From: Rugamonas violacea
Lineage (GTDB): Bacteria > Pseudomonadota > Gammaproteobacteria > Burkholderiales > Burkholderiaceae_D
Assembly (NCBI RefSeq): GCF_016461825.1
Contig: NZ_JAEMNU010000119.1
Coordinates: 1-64,000 of the forward strand
Direction of reading: 5' to 3'
Length of the DNA: 64,000 nucleotides
Under the pieces are notes generated by a model. The model searched no databases, was not told the origin of the DNA, and was given only the letters and a program-made list of their open reading frames with translations. Below, one piece after another: positions 32,949 through 40,670 of this stretch. Position 1 is the first letter of the stretch, and each line of letters opens with the position of its first letter. The position numbers were made by a program, and so were the translations under genes.

Positions 32949-34925
32949 TTACTTCAGCGTCGGCAGGCCGGTCAGGTAGCCGACGGCGGCGCCGAAGCGG
33001 TCGCGGTAGTTGGCGCGCACCAGCGGGTCGAGGGTCTCGACCACTTTCGAGTGCAGGCCGCCGGTGACCTTGCCGGAGGCGTCCTTGGTCAGTTCCCAGT
33101 CGCCGACGTGCTGGAAGTTGCTCATGATGTAGGCGAAGCCGTTGATGTCGTCGACCGCGTGCAGGCCGGTCGATTCGGCGCCGGCGGGGGCCGACAGCAG
33201 ACGGGTCAGCGCCTTGCTGTCGACGTTGTAGGCCCACAGGAAGTTGTTGACGTGCAGGCCGCTGTCCTCGCCGATGAACAAGGTGCGCAGTTTCTCGGAG
33301 AACTTGATGTTGTCCGGGTTGGCGATCTTGTCGGCGTTGGCCAGGTTGCCCAGCGCGTCGGGCGTGGCCAGGTCTTCGCCGACCAGGGCCGGCACGGCGG
33401 CCATGTCGACCGGCACCCATTCGGAATCGATGGCGGCGCCGCTGGTGTCCTTCTGGCCGGCCTTCAGGTTCAGCGCGTAGACGATGCCGGCGCTAGGACC
33501 CTTGATCGAAATGCCGCCGGAACCGTCCTTCATGGCGCCGTTGATGTAGGACATGGCCGAGTAGGCGATCTTGTCCTTGGCGTTGACGGTGGTGCCTTCC
33601 ATCTTGGTGAAGCCCAGGCTGCCACCTTTGAGGGCGGCGTAGCGGTGGGTTTCCAGGAAGGCGGCGGCCTTTTCCATGCCCGGCACGATCTTGACCCAGT
33701 TCGCCTTGCCGCCGAACGGGATCTTGGTGTAGCTGGCGTCGGCCGGATCGGCGGTCTTGGCCGACAGGATGTCGGCGGCCTTCAGCTTGTCGGCCAGGGC
33801 CTTGATTTCGGCGCTGGTGGCGCTGCCCAGCTTGATCCAGGTGAGGTCGGCCGAGCCGCCGTTGTCGGCGGTTTTCTGCGCCCACTTGGCGACGTACAGG
33901 GTGCCCGAGGACAGGTCGCGCGCCTTGTCGGCGACGAACATGAACAGGCCGCCGTTGGTGGCGTCGTCGCCCATCAGCGCGGTGCGCTCGTCGGGCATGA
34001 CCTGGACCAGTTCGTGCGAGATGCGGCCCATGCAGTAGTGCTTCTTGGCGCTGCCGGTGCCGTCCGGGTTGACGGTGATTTCCGGCATGTGGCCGTAGTG
34101 GTAAGGGTTGGCCTTGGTGGCGTCGCCGTACAGGTTGCTGGAGAAGGCGGCGAACTGGCTGTTCTTCTCGATGACGGTGGCGTCCGGCTCGTACTCTTCG
34201 CTCGACAGGTGGGTGTTCCACGGCGAGCGGCTGGCGCCGCAGGTGATCCACAGGCCGTTGGCCGGGCTGGTGTCGACGTTGTGGTACTTGACCAAGGTCA
34301 GCGCGCCGGTGACCTTGTCCTGGTCCAGCGTCAGCACGGCGATCGGCGACGGCAGCATGCCGTACATCGAGTCGCCCTTGACGTTGCGGGTGGCGTATTC
34401 GAACTGCACCACGGCGAACACGGTGTTGCCCTTGACACCGGCGACGGTCGGCGCGTCCAGCTTGAGCAGCGAGGTGCCGTCCGGGCAGTCGGAGAAGAAC
34501 TGGCGCTTGCTCGGCTCGGTGATGTCGACGATGGGCTTGTTGTTGATGTCGTAGTAGCCGCCCGACAGGATGGTGCCGCCTTTGCCGTCCGGCACCTGGG
34601 CGCCGGTGACGAAGAAGGTTTCGTATTTCAGTGTGTAGGCTTGCTTGGAGCCGTCGCTGAAGGTGGCCGACAGGGCCGAACCGACGGTGGTGGTGGCCAT
34701 CTGGGCGGCGTTGGCCAGGCCGGGCGCACCCATCGGCGAGAAGGTCACCGAGCTCAGCGTGACTGGCGTCGGTGGCGGCACGACGGCGCCGGCGGCCGGG
34801 GCGGAATCGCCGCCGCAGCCGGCCAGCAGGAAGGACGCGCCGCTGGCGCCTGCCAGCGGCAGCAGAGGCGCGCCCGACAGGAATTTGATCATACGGCGGC
34901 GGGACAGATCGAGAGACTCGCTCAT
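32949..34925 (-). CDS. PhoX-family (DUF839) phosphatase, Tat lipoprotein
   Basis: 658 aa from the ATG at 34925. The N-terminus has a Tat-type SRRRMIKFLSG, a hydrophobic stretch, and a lipobox LLAGC with Cys37, suggesting Tat export followed by lipidation. The body matches PhoX/DUF839: SGGYYDINNKPIVDITEPSK, NGLWITCGASRSPWNTHLSSEEYEPD, HELVQVMPDERTALMGDDATNGG, and FIGEDSGLHVNNFLWAYN. PhoX enzymes are Ca2+/Fe-dependent phosphomonoesterases in the periplasm or at the surface. It is divergent from the DUF3016 gene. No Pho box was recognised. Confidence 0.85.
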   Translation of the reverse strand: MSESLDLSRRRMIKFLSGAPLLPLAGASGASFLLAGCGGDSAPAAGAVVPPPTPVTLSSVTFSPMGAPGLANAAQMATTTVGSALSATFSDGSKQAYTLKYETFFVTGAQVPDGKGGTILSGGYYDINNKPIVDITEPSKRQFFSDCPDGTSLLKLDAPTVAGVKGNTVFAVVQFEYATRNVKGDSMYGMLPSPIAVLTLDQDKVTGALTLVKYHNVDTSPANGLWITCGASRSPWNTHLSSEEYEPDATVIEKNSQFAAFSSNLYGDATKANPYHYGHMPEITVNPDGTGSAKKHYCMGRISHELVQVMPDERTALMGDDATNGGLFMFVADKARDLSSGTLYVAKWAQKTADNGGSADLTWIKLGSATSAEIKALADKLKAADILSAKTADPADASYTKIPFGGKANWVKIVPGMEKAAAFLETHRYAALKGGSLGFTKMEGTTVNAKDKIAYSAMSYINGAMKDGSGGISIKGPSAGIVYALNLKAGQKDTSGAAIDSEWVPVDMAAVPALVGEDLATPDALGNLANADKIANPDNIKFSEKLRTLFIGEDSGLHVNNFLWAYNVDSKALTRLLSAPAGAESTGLHAVDDINGFAYIMSNFQHVGDWELTKDASGKVTGGLHSKVVETLDPLVRANYRDRFGAAVGYLTGLPTLK

Positions 34926-35153
34926 GGGAAGGTAATCCTGGGTTAGTTGGGGCCATGGCATGTGCCGCCCGGCGTCGGCTGGCGGCTTCATGCGAGGTGG
35001 TGGCGCACCTCGACGAGCGAGATGATAGTTTGCCCATATGACATCTTCGTGACATTGGTAACAAAGGGCGTCCGTTCGGGCCGGGCCGGCCGAAACGCGC
35101 TATATTGGACCGCTAATGTTGTTATTTGACCGGTCACCGAGAAGGAGAATGCC

Positions 35154-35651
35154 ATGCGCACCATCGAACGAACCCTGTTGAGCGCGCCGCTGCTGCTGTG
35201 GGCCTTGCTGGCCGGCGCCGGCGCGCGCGCCGAGGTCAACGTCAGTTATGTCCAGCCGGAGCAGTTCAGCGACGTGCCGTTTTCGCCGCTCGACCGCGAG
35301 CGCGTGCTCAAGCAACTGTCCGAGCATTTCGCCAAGCTGGGCAAGCAGTTGCCGGCCGGCCAAACGCTGAAGCTGGAGGTGCTCGACGTCGACCTGGCCG
35401 GCCGCATGTATCCACGCCGTGGCGGCGACGAGATCCGCGTGATGAACGGCGGCGCCGACTGGCCCCGCCTGCACCTGCGCTACACGCTGGAGGCCAACGG
35501 CCAGGTGCTGCGCAGCGGCGACGAGCAGCTGAGCAACATGATGTACCAGGACCGCATCAACCGCTACGGCAACGACGATCCTCTGCGCTACGAGAAACAG
35601 ATGCTCGACGAGTGGTTCGGCAAGAACTTCCCGCCGGCCGAGCACGGCTAG
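35154..35651 (+). CDS. DUF3016 exported protein
   Basis: 165 aa with a signal peptide (about 1-26, ending AGARA). The body matches DUF3016: VNVSYVQPEQFSDVPFSPLDRE near the N-terminus, TLKLEVLDVDLAGRMYP, and a C-terminal WFGKNF. The function of the family is unknown; periplasmic location is expected. AGGAGA lies 7 bases before the ATG. It is a single-gene unit, divergent from phoX. Confidence 0.8.
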   Translation: MRTIERTLLSAPLLLWALLAGAGARAEVNVSYVQPEQFSDVPFSPLDRERVLKQLSEHFAKLGKQLPAGQTLKLEVLDVDLAGRMYPRRGGDEIRVMNGGADWPRLHLRYTLEANGQVLRSGDEQLSNMMYQDRINRYGNDDPLRYEKQMLDEWFGKNFPPAEHG

Positions 35652-35683
35652 ACGGCGCCCTGGCGTTGCCGCCGGCGCCGGTC

Positions 35684-36430
35684 TCAGCGTTTCATGTAGC
35701 GTTCAAGGAAGGTCTTGAACTGTTCGCCGGCGAAGGCGGCGGCGGCGGCCCGTTCGAAGCGGGCGATGGCGGCCGGATCGGCCGCCGCCGTGTAGGCCAT
35801 GGTGAAGGTGGTGGCCGGCAGCGGCAGTTTGACCAGCACGATGTCGAGCCCCTCCCGGCGGGCGAAATGGCGCGGCGAGTATTCGTTCTCGAAGAAGGCG
35901 GCCTGGATGCGGCCGGCCTGCAGCTTGCGCAGGTTCATCTGCTGCCAGTCGGCCGAGGCGACGAACTGCCAGTGGATCGGCAGTCGCTGCAGCCCGGCCA
36001 TCAGCGGCGAGCCGCCGACCCAGCCGATCTCCATGCCGCCCAACTGCCGCAGCGAGTCCACCGCGCGCAGCGGCGAGCCGCGCAGCACCGCCAGGTGCGG
36101 GCGCGAGCGCAAATAAGTCCAGTCGAAGACGCGGATGCCGGCTTGGTTTCGCAGCGTGCCGCCGGACACCAGCAACACGTCGATGCTGCCGTTCTTCAGG
36201 TTTTCCAGCGCGCGCGGCAGCGAGGTGGCCTCGGTCCAGGCCAGCTCGACGCCGGCGCGCCGCCCCACCTCCTGTTCCAGATACTCGCGCAGCGCGCCCT
36301 GCAGCGGCGCCCCCGGGCTGCCGGTGACGATGGGCGCGACGACGAAGCCGCCCAGCCGCAGCGGCCGGGCGGCGGCGTCGGCGGCCAGCAGCACGGCCAT
36401 GCACAGCAGCAGTCGGCGCAACAGCGTCAC
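35684..36430 (-). CDS. Family-3 periplasmic solute-binding protein
   Basis: 248 aa with a signal peptide (about 1-22, ending AAARP). The rest has the family-3 (amino-acid-type) binding fold: LEQEVGRRAGVELAWTEATSLPRALENLKNGSIDVLLVSGG, and later LQAGRIQAAFFENEYSPRHF. No permease or ATPase is adjacent, so it may instead feed a sensor or act as an orphan receptor. The ligand is unknown. It ends close to the convergent DUF3016 gene. Confidence 0.75.
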   Translation of the reverse strand: MTLLRRLLLCMAVLLAADAAARPLRLGGFVVAPIVTGSPGAPLQGALREYLEQEVGRRAGVELAWTEATSLPRALENLKNGSIDVLLVSGGTLRNQAGIRVFDWTYLRSRPHLAVLRGSPLRAVDSLRQLGGMEIGWVGGSPLMAGLQRLPIHWQFVASADWQQMNLRKLQAGRIQAAFFENEYSPRHFARREGLDIVLVKLPLPATTFTMAYTAAADPAAIARFERAAAAAFAGEQFKTFLERYMKR

Positions 36431-36450
36431 CTTCTTCGTGCGCCGCGCGG

Positions 36451-37152
36451 CTACAACTGCTCGGCCAGGAACAGCAGGCTGTTGCCGTGGGCCTGGGCGG
36501 CGCCGCGTTGCTGGTAGCTGCTGCGGTGGCTGCAGTTGAAGCCGTGCTCGGCCTGCGGGTAGAGGTGGATCTCGACGTTTTCGTCGGCGGCGAAGCGCTC
36601 GGCGATGCCGGCCACGGCGGCGGCCGGGATGTGGCTGTCCTCGGCGCCGAAGTGCAGTTGCAGCGGCACGGCCAGGCGCTCGGCCTGGTCCAGGCAGTTG
36701 TGGATGCCGCCGCCGTAGTAGGCCACCGCCGCGTCGACCACGCCGTCGCAGGCGGCCAGGAAGGACAGGCGGCCGCCGAAGCAGAAGCCGAGCGTGGCGA
36801 TCCTGGCGCCGACGCCGGGACGGGCGCGCAGCGCGGCGGCGGCCAGCGCGATGTCGGCGCGGGCCAGCGCCACGTCGCAGGCGTTCATCAGGGCGACGGC
36901 GCGTTGCCAGCCGGCCTCGTCATAGCCCAGTTCGACGCGCGGCTGCTGGCGCCAGAACAGGTCGGGCGCCAGCACCACGTAACCGTCGGCGGCGTACTGG
37001 TCGGCCACCGAGCGGATGTGCTCGTTGACGCCGAAGATCTCCTGCAGCAGCACGATGCCGGGGCCGCCCAGGCCGCCGTGCGGCAGCGCCAGGTAGGCCT
37101 GGAAGGGGCCGTCGGGGGAATTGATGGTGAGCCATTGGCTGCTGGTCGGCAT
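36451..37152 (-). CDS. Dienelactone hydrolase family protein
   Basis: 233 aa from the ATG at 37152; the frame extends to 37305 through the 14-bp repeat but that part is unlikely to be translated. Alpha/beta hydrolase with the DLH nucleophile elbow GFCFGGRLSF (Cys), LQEIFGVNEHIRSVADQYA, and the catalytic His in PQAEHGFNC. Cytoplasmic. It may hydrolyse lactones or related esters; the true substrate is unknown. It is 20 bp upstream of the solute-binding gene on the same strand. Confidence 0.85.
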   Translation of the reverse strand: MPTSSQWLTINSPDGPFQAYLALPHGGLGGPGIVLLQEIFGVNEHIRSVADQYAADGYVVLAPDLFWRQQPRVELGYDEAGWQRAVALMNACDVALARADIALAAAALRARPGVGARIATLGFCFGGRLSFLAACDGVVDAAVAYYGGGIHNCLDQAERLAVPLQLHFGAEDSHIPAAAVAGIAERFAADENVEIHLYPQAEHGFNCSHRSSYQQRGAAQAHGNSLLFLAEQL

Positions 37153-37236
37153 TGTCGGTCCTCGCGGGTGGAAAGAAGTATTTGTCATGCTACCGCAGAT
37201 GAGGCCGCGCCGCCGCCTCGTCCGCGGCGCCTGGAT

Positions 37237-37334
37237 GGCGCCGCCCCAAGAACGCCGCCTCAATAACGCCGCCCCAAGAACGTCGCCCCAATAACGCCGC
37301 CCCAATAACGCCGCCCCAATAACGCCGCCGCGAA
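37237..37334. repeat. Seven tandem 14-bp repeats
   Basis: The unit AACGCCGCCCCAAT occurs seven times with small changes (units begin at 37237, 37251, 37265, 37279, 37293, 37307, 37321). It lies just downstream of the MshQ-like gene and upstream of the dienelactone hydrolase gene. Confidence 0.85.
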
Positions 37335-37343
37335 AACGCGCGC

Positions 37344-40300
37344 TCAGTACACCTCGCGCAGATACAGCACCGGGCCGCTGCGGTAGACGCCGAACACGGC
37401 GCGGCCGGACACGCTGGGCAGGAAAGGCAGGATGTTGAGGTGGCTGGCGTCGCCGTCGCGGATCGGGTTGTTGGGATCGGTGATGCCGATGTCGACGGCG
37501 CCGTTGTAGCCGCTGCCGGGCGCGCGCAGCATCACCCTGGCGTCGCCGCTGGTGAAGCGCAGCGGCGCCGCGCCCTGCAGGCCCAGCACGGCGCTGTTGC
37601 AGGTGCCGGCGGCGGCGCCGGCCAGTTGCAGGCCGCGCTGGCAGTTGCCGAAACTGAGCGTGTTCAGGGTGTAGCCGGTCTGGTTGTTGTCCAGGCTGTT
37701 GTAGACGTAGCCGTGGCCGTTCCAGTACTGGGCGCGCAGCGTCAGCGGCATCGGCGAGGTCTCCGAACCGTAGTTGGGGCTGATCTGCAGGCGGCCGCTG
37801 AGCACGCGCAGGACCGGGCTGAGCGCGGCCTCGTTGCGCGCCGAGCTGGCCAGGTCGCTGTCGGTGGCGCGCAGGTAGAGCGTGGTCGGCGCCGACAGAT
37901 TGGCCGTCGCGGTCGGCGCGATGGAGGAGAACTTGTAGCTCAGCGTGGTGCTGGCGAGGCCGCCGCCGAACACGCCGGCGCCGGCGACGACGGGCTCGAC
38001 GCCGGCGGCGATGCTCTCGTCGACGCGGCCGGCGCCGCTCGGCGTGGTGGGCGGGTTCTTGTCGGCCGGCAGCAGCGAGCCGGCCGTCGTCCAGCCGCTG
38101 AAATCGACCTTTTTGGCCAGCGCGCCCTGGTAGTTGAGCATCAGGTTGTTGCTATCGTCGCTGGCCGCGCCGCCGTAGGCCGCCACGCTGGCGCTGAACG
38201 GCTGGTGCGAGTAGACGCTGGGCACCTCGGGGGGGACGCAGCCGCTGGCCAGGGCGCACATCGGCACGCGGTTGACCGGGGCGGCGATGGCGACGTTGAA
38301 GTGGTCGGGGATGAAGCGGCCGATGTTGGCCGTGCCGCTGGTGCTGAAGTTGGCGGCGCCGGCGCCCAGGTAGCCGTTGGCGTTGACCAGCTTGGCCGTC
38401 AGGCTGAAGATGCCGACCGCGTTCCAGCTGGCCGAGGCGAGCGTGGCGACGCCGTTGCTCATGGCGCCGAAGTTGCCGCCCAGGACGGGGTTCTGCGCGT
38501 TGGGGTAGGCGACGGGATCGGGCGCGACCAGGATCTGCTTGAGGGTGTAGCTTTCCGCCGCCGTCTCCTTGCCGAAGTTGCTGGTCACCTTGCCGTTGTG
38601 GTTGACCGCCGACAGGGTCGCCGTGAAGGCCTCGCCGGCCTTGATGAAGGCGGCGCCGGCGGCGTTGGCGGCGGCCGGGTTGACGGTGTTGGGCGCCGCC
38701 TTCTGCGTCACCGCGAAGACGAACTTCTCCGGCGCCACCTTGACGCTGCTGGCGCCGGTGACGACGATGCCGGCGTCGGGGCCGCTGTTGGGCGCGTAGC
38801 GGGCGTTGATGCTGAGCTGGCCGGCCTCGGCGTATTGCAGCGTGGTGCTGGCCTGGCCGTTGGCGTTGAAGGCCAGTGACAAGCTCTGCCCGCCGGCGCT
38901 GCAGGCCGAGGCGCTGTTGGCGGCCAGCGCCGTGCCGCCCAGCAGTAGCGGCACCGGCGCGACATTGGCGGCGACCGGATCGGTGTAGCCGCAGCTGAAG
39001 TTGATGCTGCGCGTCAGACCGGCGAACAGCGGCACGCAGGACGGGTTGTTGCCGACCTTTTGCAGCGCGCTGACGCTCAGCGTCTGCGGCGTGTCGGCCA
39101 GGTGGTCGGGCACGCTCAGGCTCAGGCCGGTGTCGGCGAACACCATCGCGCAGCTGCCGGAGTTGGCGCTGGTGTTGAGGCAAGTGGTGCCCAGGCCGGC
39201 GGTGGTGATGGCCAGCGTGGCCGTGCCGGCCGTGCCCTGCCTGACGCTGGCGGCGCTGTTGATGCCGCCGCTGATGGTGACCGTGCCGCCGCCCGGGCTG
39301 AGCGCGACGTCGGTGTTGCTGCTGTAGTGGGGCGCGGTGCAGGCGGCGTTGGCGCAGGCGGTCAGCGTCACCGTCTGCGGCTGGCAGGTCAGGCCGGTGC
39401 CGCTGTGGCTGATCTGGATATGGTGCGGGCCGGACACGGGCGGCGGGCCGCACACCGGGCCGGGCGCGCTGCCGTTGGTCGGATAGCCGCTGTTGTTGGT
39501 GACACAGCTGCAGCCGGCGGCGCCGGCGCCGGTGCAACTGATCACCTTGTTGACGCGGCCGTGCCAGTTCAGCGTGATGGCGTTGACCGAGGCGTTGCCG
39601 CTGATGTAGGCGTCCGAGCTTTGCGTGACCACGTTGCGCGCCACCAGGTCGCCGTTGATGGTGCCGCTCGAGCCGATGTCGACGTCGCCGGTCATCGTCA
39701 CGTTGCCGTTGATGACGCTGTTGGCGGCGTTGATCTTCAGGTCGCCGCCGCTGACGGCGCCGGTGACCGTGTTGCCGGACTCGACGGTAAGCTTGGTGGC
39801 GGCGGCGATGTTGCCCTTCACCGTGGTCGAGGAGGCCTTGATGGTCACCGTGGGCGCGGTGATGTTGCCGACCAGGTCGCTGCCCGAGGCCAGCGCGAAC
39901 GAGACGCTGGCGGTTATGTTGCCGGTCAGGTCGACCGGCGAGGTGGTGTCGACCACGGCGCCGGAGATCGGCCCGATGATGGTCACGTGGGAGGCCAGGT
40001 TGACCGCGCCGCTGGCCGTCAGCGAGCCGGTGATCTTGGTGGCCGAGCCGCTGCCGATGGTCATGCTGGCGGCCGTGATGTCGGCGACGATGGTCTGCGC
40101 CTGCGAGCCGATCTTGAAGTTGGCGCCGGCGGCCAGGCTGCCGCCGGCGATGCTCAGGTTGCTGGGATTGATGTCGCCGATGTCCAGGCTGCCGCTGGTC
40201 TGCAGCCGCGCATTGCCGCGCATCGTCAGGCGCTGGTTGTAGTCGAAGGTCATCGAGCTGGCCAGGCTGACAGTGTAGCCGCTGGGGATGGTGAAATAGT

Positions 40301-40499
40301 CGTAGTTGTTCAGCGCGGCGCAGCTGTAGGTCTGGCTGGCCGCCGTATAGCTGCAGCCGGCGACAGCGGCGCCGTTGAAGACGATGTCGCTCGGCGCCTG
40401 CGACCCGCCGGCGCGCGCCGGCCCGACCAGCAAGGCCAGGGCCAGCAGCAGCGCCTGGCGCAGTGTCAGCGCCGCCCGGCGCGAGAAGGAAATTGTCAT
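37344..40499 (-). CDS. MshQ-like (DUF6701) giant secreted/surface protein
   Basis: 1051 aa with a signal peptide (about 1-30, ending ARAGG). Residues about 75-330 form a repetitive polymer-like region of short beta strands (GNITASVSFALASGSDLVGNIT type), suggesting a beta-helix. The middle and C-terminal part (about 360-1051) matches the MshQ/DUF6701 region: cysteine-containing Ig-like segments, GRFIPDHFNVAI, YKFSSIAPTA, and YGSETSPMPLTLRAQYWNG. MshQ is associated with MSHA pili in other bacteria. No msh/pilin genes are here, so it is an orphan, perhaps an adhesin. The ATG at 40499 has AGGTGA upstream. Confidence 0.8.
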   Translation of the reverse strand: MTISFSRRAALTLRQALLLALALLVGPARAGGSQAPSDIVFNGAAVAGCSYTAASQTYSCAALNNYDYFTIPSGYTVSLASSMTFDYNQRLTMRGNARLQTSGSLDIGDINPSNLSIAGGSLAAGANFKIGSQAQTIVADITAASMTIGSGSATKITGSLTASGAVNLASHVTIIGPISGAVVDTTSPVDLTGNITASVSFALASGSDLVGNITAPTVTIKASSTTVKGNIAAATKLTVESGNTVTGAVSGGDLKINAANSVINGNVTMTGDVDIGSSGTINGDLVARNVVTQSSDAYISGNASVNAITLNWHGRVNKVISCTGAGAAGCSCVTNNSGYPTNGSAPGPVCGPPPVSGPHHIQISHSGTGLTCQPQTVTLTACANAACTAPHYSSNTDVALSPGGGTVTISGGINSAASVRQGTAGTATLAITTAGLGTTCLNTSANSGSCAMVFADTGLSLSVPDHLADTPQTLSVSALQKVGNNPSCVPLFAGLTRSINFSCGYTDPVAANVAPVPLLLGGTALAANSASACSAGGQSLSLAFNANGQASTTLQYAEAGQLSINARYAPNSGPDAGIVVTGASSVKVAPEKFVFAVTQKAAPNTVNPAAANAAGAAFIKAGEAFTATLSAVNHNGKVTSNFGKETAAESYTLKQILVAPDPVAYPNAQNPVLGGNFGAMSNGVATLASASWNAVGIFSLTAKLVNANGYLGAGAANFSTSGTANIGRFIPDHFNVAIAAPVNRVPMCALASGCVPPEVPSVYSHQPFSASVAAYGGAASDDSNNLMLNYQGALAKKVDFSGWTTAGSLLPADKNPPTTPSGAGRVDESIAAGVEPVVAGAGVFGGGLASTTLSYKFSSIAPTATANLSAPTTLYLRATDSDLASSARNEAALSPVLRVLSGRLQISPNYGSETSPMPLTLRAQYWNGHGYVYNSLDNNQTGYTLNTLSFGNCQRGLQLAGAAAGTCNSAVLGLQGAAPLRFTSGDARVMLRAPGSGYNGAVDIGITDPNNPIRDGDASHLNILPFLPSVSGRAVFGVYRSGPVLYLREVY

Positions 40500-40670
40500 G
40501 GAGTCACCTAGAAATGCTTGGCTGAATTATAGGCCCATTCATTTTCCTTGCCGTGTGGCATTTCCAACACGCCGCCGGGGAAAACGCCGCCGCCCGGGCC
40601 GGCCGGGCGCCGGCGGCCCCGGCGGCGGCGCCGTTCCGTGCTAATCTTTTGCTTTGCCCGCGCTTCGACC

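Noticed and set aside
37237..37334. Possible CRISPR array
   Set aside because: Units are contiguous 14-mers without unique spacers, and there are no cas genes.
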